NCBI GenBank assembly: GCA_903935095.1 | Contig: CAIZQH010000021.1 | Coordinates: 434,001 to 498,000 of the forward strand | Source: an uncultured Flavobacteriales bacterium | GTDB lineage: Bacteria; Bacteroidota; Bacteroidia; Flavobacteriales_D; Crocinitomicaceae | Length of the DNA stretch: 64,000 nt | Reading direction: 5' to 3' | Shown: positions 1 through 8,793 of the stretch, in pieces | How positions within the stretch are numbered: the stretch's first letter is position 1 | Layout: each line of letters opens with the position of its first letter | The notes under the pieces: model-generated | Told to the model about the DNA's origin: nothing | What the model saw: the letters and a program-made list of their open reading frames with translations, nothing else | The model's database searches: none | Program-made: the position numbers and the translations under genes

Positions 1-625
1 GGTTTCGACATTTACACAGGACTTATCGCAAGTACACGCAGCGAAAAAAGTATACGATTTTGTGAACCACTCAGGTTTAGAAGTGGACTATTTAATGAAC
101 AATGCGGGCTTCGGTGGTCATGGGGAATTTATTGATCGTCCGTTGGATAAAGATTTGGAAATGATTCAATTGAATGTTTCAGCCTTGGTCGAATTAAGCC
201 ATTTGTTCCTTCAGGACATGAAAGAACGTGGACATGGAAAAATCCTAAACACGGCGAGTACCGCTGGATTTCTTCCTGGGCCATTACAAGCGACGTATTT
301 TGCGACAAAAGCATTCGTTATTTCCTTCACGGAGGGACTTTCCTACGAACTTAGAAATTCCGGAATAACAGTCACAGCGCTTTGCCCGGGTCCAGTGAAA
401 ACGGAATTTGAACACGTTGCCGGACTAGAGGGAGGAACAATGTTCGACAAAGGTGCAAGCGCATTTAAAACTGCAAAATCGGGCTATGATGCCATGATGA
501 AAGGAAAAGTGATTCAGATTTCTGAGTTTTCCTTCGCGTTTTTAATAAAAATGGTGCCTTTTACCCCCTTAAAAGTGCTTTCTGCGGTTATTGAAAAAAT
601 GCAAACGGTACCTAAGAAGTCTTAG
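1..625 (+). CDS. SDR-family short-chain dehydrogenase, 5' end outside window
   Basis: Classical short-chain dehydrogenase/reductase, an NAD(P)-dependent oxidoreductase with unknown substrate. The reading frame is open from base 2, so the gene begins left of the window and the N-terminal glycine-rich cofactor motif is missing. Visible motifs are NNAG (cofactor-fold Asn), a Ser in NTASTAG, and YFATK, the Tyr-xxx-Lys catalytic pair, followed by the usual PGPVKTEF segment. The overall look is that of the DltE/YqjQ-type SDRs. It ends 29 bases before the next gene, which has its own promoter. Confidence 0.9.
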   Translation, partial: VSTFTQDLSQVHAAKKVYDFVNHSGLEVDYLMNNAGFGGHGEFIDRPLDKDLEMIQLNVSALVELSHLFLQDMKERGHGKILNTASTAGFLPGPLQATYFATKAFVISFTEGLSYELRNSGITVTALCPGPVKTEFEHVAGLEGGTMFDKGASAFKTAKSGYDAMMKGKVIQISEFSFAFLIKMVPFTPLKVLSAVIEKMQTVPKKS

Positions 626-642
626 TTCTGTTAAAATAGTTA

Positions 643-650
643 TACCTTTG
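643..650 (+). promoter_or_regulatory. -7 promoter element of the tatA-purE pair
   Basis: TACCTTTG matches the Bacteroidota -7 consensus TAnnTTTG. It ends only 4 bases before the first ATG (655). No good -33 TTG is seen at 17-23 bases upstream. Transcription would start at or next to the first codon. Confidence 0.5.
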
Positions 651-654
651 TTTC

Positions 655-1083
655 ATGAACATGATGCCACTGTTTTTAGGAGATGTTGCTGGATCTGAAA
701 TCGTCGTTATTTTAATCGTGATTTTGTTGTTTTTTGGTTCAAAAAGCATTCCAGGCATTGCGAAAACAATGGGACAAGCCATGTATCAAATCCGCAATGC
801 GTCAAACGAATTGCAGCAGGAGATCAAAAAATCCGGTGTTGGAATCAAGGATGAATTAAACATCAATTCAATCCTCAAAGAAACACAAGAACAATTGGTT
901 CAGCCACTGGATCAAATGTATTCGGATGTAGAAAATAGCGTGCATTATACAGGTCGACCAAAAACGCCCATCGAAAAAGCAGCAATGCAGGATGAAGAAC
1001 CTGCGTTAGAAGAATCATCAGAAGCCGAAGCGACAATTGTCGCAGAGGAAAAGAACATAGAACCTAATAAACCAGTGGAATAA
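655..1083 (+). CDS. tatA: TatA/MttA-family twin-arginine translocase subunit
   Basis: Small component of the twin-arginine (Tat) translocase, which exports folded proteins across the inner membrane. Residues about 10-30 form one hydrophobic membrane helix, followed by FFGSKSIPG, the family hinge (FGxxKLP-like), an amphipathic helix to about residue 60, and a long acidic, low-complexity tail to residue 142. ATG codons at 655, 661 and 664 are all possible starts. The stop overlaps the purE start (TAATG), so the two are probably co-transcribed. Whether it acts as TatA or TatB cannot be decided. A predicted Tat substrate lies at 40283-41272. Confidence 0.85.
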   Translation: MNMMPLFLGDVAGSEIVVILIVILLFFGSKSIPGIAKTMGQAMYQIRNASNELQQEIKKSGVGIKDELNINSILKETQEQLVQPLDQMYSDVENSVHYTGRPKTPIEKAAMQDEEPALEESSEAEATIVAEEKNIEPNKPVE

Positions 1084-1568
1084 TGGTACACGTTGGAATC
1101 ATCATGGGTAGCAAGTCGGATTTGCCAATTATGAAGGAAGCAAAACTCATTTTGGACGAGTTTGGAATCGAATCCGAAGTGGAAATCGTTTCTGCACATC
1201 GCACACCCGAAAAAATGGTCAGCTACGCAAAAGCAGCGGCGGGAAGAGGAATCAAAGTAATCATTGCTGGAGCTGGAGGTGCTGCGCATCTTCCTGGCAT
1301 GACTGCTTCGATGACATCCTTACCCGTGATTGGTGTTCCAATTAAATCATCTAATTCCATTGATGGCTGGGATTCAATACTTAGTATACTTCAAATGCCC
1401 AACGGTATTCCGGTCGCGACAGTGGCACTAAATGCAGCGAAAAACGCTGGAATTCTAGCAGCTCGTATCATCGGAGCTTTTGATCCGCAAATACAAGCGA
1501 AAATGGATGAATACGCTATTTCCATGAAGCAAATGGTAGAGGAAAGCGGTAAGAACCTTGATGTTTAA
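1083..1568 (+). CDS. purE: N5-carboxyaminoimidazole ribonucleotide mutase PurE
   Basis: Converts N5-CAIR to CAIR in de novo purine synthesis. Length (161 residues) and motifs are those of class I Pur[11 protein letters not shown] at the N-terminus, SAHRTP with the catalytic His, then [11 protein letters not shown] and GVPI. It overlaps the tatA-like gene by one base. Its partner PurK lies far away at 57519-58634 on the opposite strand, so purE and purK are not an operon here. Confidence 0.96.
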   Translation: MVHVGIIMGSKSDLPIMKEAKLILDEFGIESEVEIVSAHRTPEKMVSYAKAAAGRGIKVIIAGAGGAAHLPGMTASMTSLPVIGVPIKSSNSIDGWDSILSILQMPNGIPVATVALNAAKNAGILAARIIGAFDPQIQAKMDEYAISMKQMVEESGKNLDV

Positions 1569-1569
1569 T

Positions 1570-2865
1570 CTATTCGTACAATAAGTACTTCTTGCGTGTG
1601 ATCATAAAGGCTTCTAGCCCTGGTTTCCACGTTTCTCTTATTTCCTTAGCGGACCAACCCTTGTACAATTGTTCTTTTAAGGTGGTCGTCCCTGCTAAGC
1701 GATTAAAGAATCCATTTTGATCAATAAACACGGCGGAGTCTCCGAGTAAATCTCTTGCTTCAATTAGGTAGTTTAAGTTAATCTCGTAGCTTCTTTTGCT
1801 GTGTGATAAATGATAGCCATTGCACAACTTATTCATTTGCGGAGGAGTTTTCGCTCCTGGTGTAGGAATCGGCGTAAAAGAGAAATTGGTTTTGGGAAAA
1901 CGAGGGTGTCCAAAGACTTCAAAAGGCATATCCGTCCCACGTCCAATACTGACCGTTGTAGCTTCAAATAAACACAAGCTTGGATACAAAGCGATGGCGC
2001 CGTCTGTTCTTAAATTTGGAGATGGAGCAACGGGCAAAGTATACATTAACTTATGCTTGTAATTCTTGCACGGAATCACCCACAAATTGCAGTGTACCCC
2101 ATTATTTAACCAACCTTCACCGTTAATCATCATGGCATATTCACCAATCGTCATTCCGTAAACTATCGGAACGGGATGCATTCCTACGAAGGATTTGTGC
2201 TCTTTCTCTAAAATGGGTCCGTCGACGTAATGTCCGTTTGGATTCGGCCTATCCAATACCACCACTTGCTTGTTATTCTCCGCACACGCTTCCATCACAT
2301 AGTGCAGCGTTGAAATAAAGGTGTAGAAACGCACGCCGACATCTTGAATGTCGTAAATGACAATATCGACATCCTCCAATTGCTGAGCAGAAGGTTTTTT
2401 GTTATTACCATACAGGGAGACCAAGGGAATTCCGGTTTTTTCATCGATGGAATGAAGCACCTTTTCTCCGGCATCTACATCTCCACGAAATCCGTGCTCG
2501 GGAGAGAAAACTTTCACGACATTGAGTTTTAAGGTAAGTAAGGTATCCACCAAATGAACTCCTTTCACCATAGAGGTTTGATTACCAACCACAGCAATTC
2601 GTTTCCCTGCTAAGGAATCCACGAATAAATGCAAGCGATCGATTCCAAGTAAGGGTTTTTTTACTTCTTGTCGTTCCATTGGAAACAAGGTTCTTGCCAC
2701 TTTCACCGAATCATCAATAACAACTGTTCCAACGGTTGCGGAGTGTTCTCCCTTGACATTTTGCACGCAACTAAAAAGTAAAAACACAAAAATTGTTTTC
2801 AAGCACAGAAGCTTTGTGTATTTTTGAAACCTAAATATTAACAATTTGTCCTTCGAAATTTTCAT
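1570..2865 (-). CDS. namZ: DUF1343 lipoprotein, exo-beta-N-acetylmuramidase NamZ-like (GH171)
   Basis: The family is known from NamZ, which removes N-acetylmuramic acid from the non-reducing end of peptidoglycan fragments. Motifs seen: SPEHGFRGDVDAGE, YDIQDVGVRFYT and VLDRPNPNG. I chose the ATG at 2863-2865, giving 431 residues with a hydrophobic stretch ending LLFSC, a likely lipoprotein signal. Extending upstream adds about 60 unrelated residues antisense to the next gene. The start overlaps the divergent permease start by 20 bases. The stop is one base from the purE stop, convergent. Other wall genes in the window are murA, dapF and mltG. Confidence 0.85.
   Translation of the reverse strand: MKISKDKLLIFRFQKYTKLLCLKTIFVFLLFSCVQNVKGEHSATVGTVVIDDSVKVARTLFPMERQEVKKPLLGIDRLHLFVDSLAGKRIAVVGNQTSMVKGVHLVDTLLTLKLNVVKVFSPEHGFRGDVDAGEKVLHSIDEKTGIPLVSLYGNNKKPSAQQLEDVDIVIYDIQDVGVRFYTFISTLHYVMEACAENNKQVVVLDRPNPNGHYVDGPILEKEHKSFVGMHPVPIVYGMTIGEYAMMINGEGWLNNGVHCNLWVIPCKNYKHKLMYTLPVAPSPNLRTDGAIALYPSLCLFEATTVSIGRGTDMPFEVFGHPRFPKTNFSFTPIPTPGAKTPPQMNKLCNGYHLSHSKRSYEINLNYLIEARDLLGDSAVFIDQNGFFNRLAGTTTLKEQLYKGWSAKEIRETWKPGLEAFMITRKKYLLYE
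2793..2826 (+). promoter_or_regulatory. Promoter of the LolC/E-like permease gene
   Basis: TATTTTTG (2819-2826) fits TAnnTTTG, with TTG at 2793-2795, 23 bases upstream, the long end of the known spacing. The promoter lies inside the signal-peptide codons of the divergent DUF1343 gene and leaves a leader of about 15 bases before the TTG start at 2846. Confidence 0.5.
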
Positions 2866-4519
2866 ATCACGTCGTCTCATCCAAAATAAGCTACAAGGTA
2901 TGAAAGTTTCCAAACCCATTGTACGCATATCGATCATAAGTATTGCACTTGCCATTGTTGTTAACGTGGTCACCGTAGCAATCGTTACAGGATTCCAGCA
3001 TGAAGTGCGCAACAAAATTACGGGTTTTAATGCTCCACTTTTCATTTCTAAGAAAGGAACAAAACAGATTTTTGAGGGCGATGCGGTTTTTAAGAATCAA
3101 AAAGCTCTGGAGGAACTCATAGGAATCAGTGGTCTAGAGCAGGTTTCAGCTGTTGTGTTTAAACCAGCCATGTTGCAATCTACTCGATTCTCAGATACGA
3201 TTCAATTATCAAATGGAAAAGACTCTTTGATTAGTCGCCAAGATATTTTGGGAGTGGTGATGAAAGGGGTAGAGCAAAACTATGATTGGAGGTTTATTCG
3301 CCAACATTTACTCTCTGGACGTGTCCTGAATTTTCATACCAAACAAGAGGAATTGGTGCTCTCTAAACGCATGGCTGATCAGCTTAATTATACCCTGAAT
3401 GATACCATTTCGGTGTATTATGTCAAAAATCAGCCGGTCCTTCGAAAGTACAAGGTGGTAGGTATTTATCAGACTGGACTAGAGGAATACGACCAGAAAC
3501 TGGTATTCTGTCGCTTGCCAGAAGTGCAAAAAATGAATGATTTCGGGATTAAAACGAAAATCGTCATCGATGATAAACTGAATAATGGTAAAATCGTTCT
3601 GAAAGCTGCTATCGAGGGAAAGGCGTCGAATTTACTTTACGACTGGGGTGCTGGTCCAGATATCTACGGTGGATTCTATTTGTCTGAACTCATCGATACC
3701 AATTTTCGATTGATTGTCTATCAGTCTGATCCATTAAAAGGAAAGCAAACACCTATCGATACAAGTTATTTGCGAATCAACTGCTCTAAGCCATTTGTTG
3801 CCTCGACTTCGCTTATTCGGGACGAAAACGGAGAATTAGTGAAAGAATCCATTGGCATCGATTCCTATCAAATGACTTCAAGCCTTGCTTCTGTACAAGT
3901 CACAGAAACGGAAGGACTTGGAACCGGGAAGAATTTTGTTTCAGGATTCGAAGTGCAAATTTCCGACTGGTATGACTTGGAACATGTTGAAGCGGAAATT
4001 CGTTCGATCATCGAAATGCGTCCAAACGAAAACAATGAGCTGATGCAGGTCAGCAGTATTTTGGATACGGAACGTGATCTTTTTGCGTGGTTGAGTTTCT
4101 TGGATTACAACGTGTATATCATCATCTTTTTAATGTTGCTCATTGGAGTAATTAACGTAGGATCTGCGATGCTCGTCTTGATTGTCGTACGCACAAACTT
4201 GATTGGCATGTTGAAAGCGATGGGGGCAAGAGATTGGTCTATTCGGAAATTGTTCATGTACCAAGCAGCTCATTTGATTGGAAGAGGATTGTTTTATGGA
4301 AATATTCTTGGACTCCTTCTTTGCTTCGTTCAATTGAAATTCGCTCCATTGAAATTAGATCCGCTTGTCTATTACCTGGATAAAGTGCCAGTGGAAATCA
4401 ATCCAGTTTCTTGGGTGCTTGTCAACCTTGTCACGTTTTGTGTGTGTATGATTTCACTCATAGTTCCAAGTTATGTGGTGACCAAAATTAGTCCTTCAAA
4501 AGCCATTCGTTTCAATTAA
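2846..4519 (+). CDS. ABC transporter permease, LolC/LolE-FtsX family
   Basis: Inner-membrane subunit of an ABC transporter resembling the lipoprotein-release permeases LolC/LolE. There is one membrane helix at residues about 25-49, a long periplasmic domain to about 420, then three helices near 425-447, 478-497 and 525-547. The start MSFEIFISRRLI and the end KISPSKAIRF are typical of the Bacteroidota family. I accept TTG at 2846 because the following residues are the conserved amphipathic N-terminus; the first ATG in frame (residue 19) would remove it. No ATPase gene adjoins it, so the nucleotide-binding partner must be elsewhere. Confidence 0.87.
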   Translation: MSFEIFISRRLIQNKLQGMKVSKPIVRISIISIALAIVVNVVTVAIVTGFQHEVRNKITGFNAPLFISKKGTKQIFEGDAVFKNQKALEELIGISGLEQVSAVVFKPAMLQSTRFSDTIQLSNGKDSLISRQDILGVVMKGVEQNYDWRFIRQHLLSGRVLNFHTKQEELVLSKRMADQLNYTLNDTISVYYVKNQPVLRKYKVVGIYQTGLEEYDQKLVFCRLPEVQKMNDFGIKTKIVIDDKLNNGKIVLKAAIEGKASNLLYDWGAGPDIYGGFYLSELIDTNFRLIVYQSDPLKGKQTPIDTSYLRINCSKPFVASTSLIRDENGELVKESIGIDSYQMTSSLASVQVTETEGLGTGKNFVSGFEVQISDWYDLEHVEAEIRSIIEMRPNENNELMQVSSILDTERDLFAWLSFLDYNVYIIIFLMLLIGVINVGSAMLVLIVVRTNLIGMLKAMGARDWSIRKLFMYQAAHLIGRGLFYGNILGLLLCFVQLKFAPLKLDPLVYYLDKVPVEINPVSWVLVNLVTFCVCMISLIVPSYVVTKISPSKAIRFN

Positions 4520-4522
4520 ATC

Positions 4523-5044
4523 ATGGTTTTTCAACTAAATGAAGAAGTCAGCATCCTCAATGAAGCAGGGGTTTACCGCGTGCTACGTGCCGAAGGAACT
4601 TTTTTGTGGTTAATGGATGAACACGGATTTGATCGAAAAGTGTCGATAGAATTTGTGGTTCGACGCTTACAAATTCCTGTTCAGAAAGTACCGAATAAGG
4701 ATCATCTAGCCATGAATTCCTCGAAAAAATCCATCAAGAACGAAGAAATTCCGTCCATTGATCTTCATCACCATGAATTAAACTTAGACGAACGGAATTT
4801 GAGCAAGCATGAAATATTGACGGCACAATTGGACGCTTTTAAACGTTTTTGCAATCAAATGATTCACTTAAAAACAAAACGTTTTCGCGTGGTTCATGGA
4901 ATCGGGGAGGGAAGACTGAAAACGGAGTTGCAAACACTCGTTCATGTTAAAGCGGGATTATCGATGCACGATGATCAAGTTACACGTGGAAAAGTCGGTG
5001 CTTCCATGATTGAAATTCAGACTTCTGTTGCGAAGCCTTTTTAA
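4523..5044 (+). CDS. Smr-domain protein
   Basis: The N-terminal 50 residues resemble the small beta-barrel (DUF2027-type) often joined to Smr domains in Bacteroidota. A polar linker follows, then an Smr domain from about residue 75 with IDLHHHELN and the signature VHGIGEGRLK. Smr domains are nucleic-acid nicking or RNA-cleaving modules related to the MutS2 C-terminus; the target here is unknown. It starts 3 bases after the permease stop. Its stop overlaps the convergent hydrolase gene end by 4 bases. Confidence 0.85.
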   Translation: MVFQLNEEVSILNEAGVYRVLRAEGTFLWLMDEHGFDRKVSIEFVVRRLQIPVQKVPNKDHLAMNSSKKSIKNEEIPSIDLHHHELNLDERNLSKHEILTAQLDAFKRFCNQMIHLKTKRFRVVHGIGEGRLKTELQTLVHVKAGLSMHDDQVTRGKVGASMIEIQTSVAKPF

Positions 5045-7239
5045 GGATGCTTCACATATCCTGGCTTTCCTTTGGGGATATCAAAAATCCACGTGTAATA
5101 ACCAATGAAATGACTGTTAAAAAATCCCATTTGCCTAGAGTGACCTGAAGGAAATGAAATGTGTTGCGCAGCGGGAAGTCCTTTCGCCAATGATTGCGGG
5201 GCGACACCATCTTGCTGACAAGGAGCTTGCTTCCTCTTACCACTGCGGAAGGTGCCATACTGCCAAGCATGTTTCCAGTCCTTGGTAGAAAAGGTTTTTC
5301 CACGTGGATTTTCAGGCGCAATCATGTAGTAATCGCCAAATTGTACGCGGCCTTTTAACACTTCACTCATTCCCATGGCATAGGCATGACCCATGCTGTG
5401 AGAAACCATGTAAATGGTATCATTAGCTGAATAATTTGGTGCTTCATTTAATACTTGGAGCAGGTTCTTTCCAGCAATTTTTCCACGTTGAAACCGAAGA
5501 TTGAATCCATCGTAGTTCGGACTTGTTGCCAATAAACTCATGGTGGAAACGAGTTGATTGGAAGGAAGTTTTGTCTGGTAACAATGGTGCTTGTTGGAAG
5601 CACAAACTTTTGGGTAAACCGAGGCATTTCCGGCGAAATTGATGACGGATTGATGATTCGAAGTGGAAACGGAGTGATGCCCATCCGCATACCAAACTTC
5701 ATCCGCTTGAATGCGGTTTTGAAACAATTGATTAAATTGTTTCCATGGTTCCCAATAAGCGTAGCGGTCCATGGAAAATAACTGGTTTTTTGAATCTGGA
5801 AATTCCACTCCTTTTTCTTGGAAGGTACTTAAGAAGTCGGACATCGACTGATTGGTGGAGACAGGACGGTAGCCATTCACAAAGACTAAAATTCGCTTCG
5901 CGGGATCAGGAAGTAATAGTTTTTTTGTCAATTCAAATCCCATGTGATTGTAGACTTTTTCTCTAACTATCCCTTGATTATGATCGAAAAAACGAAAAAC
6001 AACAAAGTGACTTTGGGTTGGTCTGCGGTAAGCGATGGTTTTCAATTCCAACACATTTCGAGAATGTAAAAAGCGTGCTTCATTGTTGGAGTCCACATCG
6101 AAGTAAAGCACTCGGTCCTCACGCTGTGCAAACCACCTTGAATCAATCTGTCGGAATACTTGACTCTTTGTACTATTGGCCTCTTGGGTTTGAAATTGAT
6201 TGATGTTCTCTAATGCATGCTGAAGCACGGATTGAGTTTTCCCGTGAAAACTAGAAATTTCATGAAATTTCATGTGGTAATGGGTATAGTAAAACTCCGT
6301 GGCGTAAAACGCAAAAATATTCGAACAAATGGCCAATGTCCAAATCAATAGTTTCGCAAAGCGCAATGACAAGCGTTTAAATAAACGACTATCGAGCATG
6401 CGTTTATTGATGTTTCTAAACGTGAAAAACTGCAGAATTAAGGTAAAGATGACCGCTAATAAGTGAATTAGGCATATGTGGTAACCTAAGACATGAAAGC
6501 GGGGTTTAAAAAAGGGATTGCTTACATCCAAGTAAACATAAAAGTGGTTTTGCTTGAAAGGATGCGCCAATTGATCCATCGGTTTTTCTGGATTCACACG
6601 AAAAGTACCATCCGTATCTTCTGACCAAAAATAGAATGCAACGCGCCCATTCGAAGTTTGAATGTTCTCATAGTCGTCACTAGAGCGAAAAGGAATAGCG
6701 TTGTTCTGAAGTTCATTCAGTTGGCTTGCGCTAAATTGACCGTTTATCCCAAGAGAATCCAGGAGGTTTGGTGAAACTCCAAATTGAATGAGCAATGTTT
6801 TCTGAACGTTTTCTAAAGAAATCACTCCATCTTTTACGCCGATAAAACCAACGGATTTATGCGGAATCGCAAAGAACTGTTGCGTATCCGCTGGAACACA
6901 ATAAATGTAGAGTCGCTGTGCTTCATTTGGTATTCCATTCGGAAAATCGAGGTCCCGCCATTCTTTTTGTTGGCTAGTGAATTGATTGGTGCCAATCGGT
7001 GGGAATTCCCATTTGCGAGCTTCCTCTCCGCGTTTTTTTCGCGTTTGAAATTCGATAAAAAGATCAATTCCAGCCTTTTGGAAAGTGGCTTGTATGGCAC
7101 GAAGATCAAATGACTTCTGTTGATCTGATAAAACGATATTTAGTTGAAAAGGAGCTGCTTGAATAGCAACTTGTGTGTTTCCATAGAAGGAAGCACCTAG
7201 AGATAAGATTACCAATAAAAAGCAGGTAACCTGTTTCAT
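5041..7239 (-). CDS. Membrane-anchored protein with alpha/beta-hydrolase-like C-terminus
   Basis: I do not recognise this 732-residue protein as a named family. It has a signal peptide (residues 1-22), an extracytoplasmic N-terminal part, two hydrophobic segments around residues 255-275 and 292-315 joined by a basic loop, and a C-terminal part like an esterase/lipase. That part has a strand ILVFVNGYRP followed later by VSHSMGHAYAMG, a nucleophile elbow with Ser near residue 615. The elbow reads S-H-S-M-G instead of G-H-S-M-G. Several His residues near the C-terminus could complete a triad. It lies 9 bases downstream of the ferredoxin gene on the same strand. Confidence 0.6.
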   Translation of the reverse strand: MKQVTCFLLVILSLGASFYGNTQVAIQAAPFQLNIVLSDQQKSFDLRAIQATFQKAGIDLFIEFQTRKKRGEEARKWEFPPIGTNQFTSQQKEWRDLDFPNGIPNEAQRLYIYCVPADTQQFFAIPHKSVGFIGVKDGVISLENVQKTLLIQFGVSPNLLDSLGINGQFSASQLNELQNNAIPFRSSDDYENIQTSNGRVAFYFWSEDTDGTFRVNPEKPMDQLAHPFKQNHFYVYLDVSNPFFKPRFHVLGYHICLIHLLAVIFTLILQFFTFRNINKRMLDSRLFKRLSLRFAKLLIWTLAICSNIFAFYATEFYYTHYHMKFHEISSFHGKTQSVLQHALENINQFQTQEANSTKSQVFRQIDSRWFAQREDRVLYFDVDSNNEARFLHSRNVLELKTIAYRRPTQSHFVVFRFFDHNQGIVREKVYNHMGFELTKKLLLPDPAKRILVFVNGYRPVSTNQSMSDFLSTFQEKGVEFPDSKNQLFSMDRYAYWEPWKQFNQLFQNRIQADEVWYADGHHSVSTSNHQSVINFAGNASVYPKVCASNKHHCYQTKLPSNQLVSTMSLLATSPNYDGFNLRFQRGKIAGKNLLQVLNEAPNYSANDTIYMVSHSMGHAYAMGMSEVLKGRVQFGDYYMIAPENPRGKTFSTKDWKHAWQYGTFRSGKRKQAPCQQDGVAPQSLAKGLPAAQHISFPSGHSRQMGFFNSHFIGYYTWIFDIPKGKPGYVKHP

Positions 7240-7248
7240 AACTTGGAC

Positions 7249-7596
7249 TTACAGGTGTAAGAAATTCTTTTTCGCCAAAAGTTCATCTTCTGATTCACGA
7301 TAGTCTGGATCATCCACACAACAATCCACTGGACAAACAGCTGCACATTGTGGTTCGTCGTGAAAACCTACACACTCTGTACATTTATCGTGAGAGATGT
7401 AATAAACATCCATATTCACGGGTTCATGTTGGTGATCTGCGGAAATTTCTTCGCCGTCCAAGGTGGTGATTATGCCTTTTAAAGATGTTCCATCCGCATA
7501 TTTCCATTCTGCGCCACCTTCATAAATTGCATTGTTTGGACATTCTGGTTCGCAAGCCCCGCAATTGATACATTCGTCTGTGATAATGATTGCCAT
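7249..7596 (-). CDS. 2x[4Fe-4S] ferredoxin
   Basis: Small electron-transfer protein (115 residues) with two cluster-binding motifs: [12 protein letters not shown] at the N-terminus, and a longer [18 protein letters not shown] motif after an insertion of about 40 residues. This is the Alvin/YfhL-like bacterial ferredoxin layout. It is divergent from the acyl-CoA reductase gene, with about 90 bases between them. That arrangement is recurrent in Bacteroidota to my knowledge, but a functional link is inference. Confidence 0.92.
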   Translation of the reverse strand: MAIIITDECINCGACEPECPNNAIYEGGAEWKYADGTSLKGIITTLDGEEISADHQHEPVNMDVYYISHDKCTECVGFHDEPQCAAVCPVDCCVDDPDYRESEDELLAKKNFLHL

Positions 7597-7613
7597 AAAA
7601 TCAAAAATTTGTA

Positions 7614-7621
7614 CAAAGATA
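7614..7621 (-). promoter_or_regulatory. -7 element of the ferredoxin promoter
   Basis: On the minus strand this reads TATCTTTG, fitting TAnnTTTG, 17 bases before the ferredoxin ATG. No matching -33 TTG was seen. Confidence 0.5.
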
Positions 7622-7673
7622 ATAAGCCTAGTTGGATTGTTTAGTTTGATGAGGTAAAAAAAGAGAAGTTACG

Positions 7674-7681
7674 TACTTTTG
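7674..7681 (+). promoter_or_regulatory. -7 element of the acyl-CoA reductase promoter
   Basis: TACTTTTG fits the consensus and ends 4 bases before the GTG start at 7686, predicting a transcript with almost no leader. The nearest TTG (7646-7648) is 25 bases upstream, slightly too far. Confidence 0.45.
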
Positions 7682-7685
7682 TACC

Positions 7686-8729
7686 GTGGAAAAGTCAAGA
7701 ATCATTAATGCCTTTGTTGTCTTAGGGACAATTTTAAACGAACTCGGTGAAAACAATGCCTACTCTGCAAAGGTTTCATCACTCACTGAGGAGGAGTATG
7801 CCGAAGTAAATGAGGTGGTTGCACGTGAATTTCACCACAACGGTTGGTTTACCGAGGATTCTATTCGACAGGCTTTTCGTGAGATTTCTACTTGGTTGAC
7901 CCCTGAGAAATTAACAGACTGGACAAATAACTACGCGCCCAATGATCACATGAAGCAAATAGCGGTTATCATGGCGGGAAACATTCCTTTGGTTGGATTT
8001 CATGATTTCTTGTGTGTGTTGTTATCCGGACATCAAGCCATTTGCAAACAAAGTTCGGAGGATGCACGTCTTCTACCTGCGCTCGTAAAGCTATTGCTCT
8101 TATTTGAACCTGATTTGGAGGAGCGCATTCGTTTTTCTGACCGCAAATTAGTGGATTACGACGCAGTTATTGCCACTGGAAGTAACAATAGCATGCTGCA
8201 TTTTGAACAATATTTTTCACATGTTCCACATTTGTTTCGTGGACATCGCACCTCTGTTGCGGTTCTTACTGGCGACGAATCCAAAGAGGAATTGAATGCG
8301 CTTGGAGTGGATTGTTTGACCTATTTTGGACGCGGTTGTCGAAATGTGACCCACCTGCTTTTCCCAGAAGGATTTGATTTAAATCGCTTTTTTGAAGCCA
8401 TTGTGAATCTTTCAGATGTCGTGAACAACAAAAAATACGGGAATAATTACGATTACAACAAAGCGGTTCACTTGATGAGTTTAAGTAAGTTTTTAGATAA
8501 CAATTTCTTGCTCATGAAGGAATCCGATCAATTGTTTTCTCCTTTATCCATGCTGCATTACCAGTATTATCAGCGTCCAGAAGAAGTAAATTCCTTTTTA
8601 GATGCGCATCGTTCTCAAATTCAATGTATTGTTGGACAGGAGTTTATTCCCTTTGGACAAGCGCAGTGTCCTTCCTTGATGGATTATCCCGATGGAATGG
8701 ATACCATGGAATTTTTGGCAACTTGCTAA
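7686..8729 (+). CDS. Acyl-CoA reductase, LuxC-like
   Basis: Member of the acyl-CoA reductase (LuxC) family, which reduces activated fatty acids to aldehydes using NADPH; the physiological substrate in non-luminous Bacteroidota is not established. The 347-residue length fits. Visible family-like segments include VIMAGNIPLVGFHDFL, VIATGSNN, FRGHRTSVAVL and YFGRGCRNVTHLL (a plausible active-site Cys region). The only start compatible with the conserved N-terminus is GTG at 7686; the next in-frame Met is about 90 residues in. Confidence 0.85.
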   Translation: MEKSRIINAFVVLGTILNELGENNAYSAKVSSLTEEEYAEVNEVVAREFHHNGWFTEDSIRQAFREISTWLTPEKLTDWTNNYAPNDHMKQIAVIMAGNIPLVGFHDFLCVLLSGHQAICKQSSEDARLLPALVKLLLLFEPDLEERIRFSDRKLVDYDAVIATGSNNSMLHFEQYFSHVPHLFRGHRTSVAVLTGDESKEELNALGVDCLTYFGRGCRNVTHLLFPEGFDLNRFFEAIVNLSDVVNNKKYGNNYDYNKAVHLMSLSKFLDNNFLLMKESDQLFSPLSMLHYQYYQRPEEVNSFLDAHRSQIQCIVGQEFIPFGQAQCPSLMDYPDGMDTMEFLATC

Positions 8730-8761
8730 TATTATCTAAAGGGGGATTCAATCCCTTTCCG

Positions 8762-8769
8762 TATCTTTG
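8762..8769 (+). promoter_or_regulatory. -7 element of the map promoter
   Basis: TATCTTTG matches TAnnTTTG. It ends 3 bases before the ATG at 8773 and 24 before the ATG at 8794. The second spacing gives an ordinary short leader, which is one reason for preferring 8794 as the start. Confidence 0.5.
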
Positions 8770-8793
8770 CGTATGTCTTTTCTAGAAAAAATA

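Noticed and set aside
2866-3045. Longer N-terminus for the DUF1343 protein
   Set aside because: The extra residues are antisense to the permease gene and precede a good lipoprotein signal peptide; the ATG at 2865 explains the signal.
5052-6203. Several open frames inside the 732-residue gene on both strands
   Set aside because: They are shadows of the long coding frame, with no start signals or protein-like features.
8738-8758. Possible terminator after the acyl-CoA reductase gene
   Set aside because: The palindrome GGGATTCAATCCC has too small a loop and no T-run of note; the map -7 element follows immediately.
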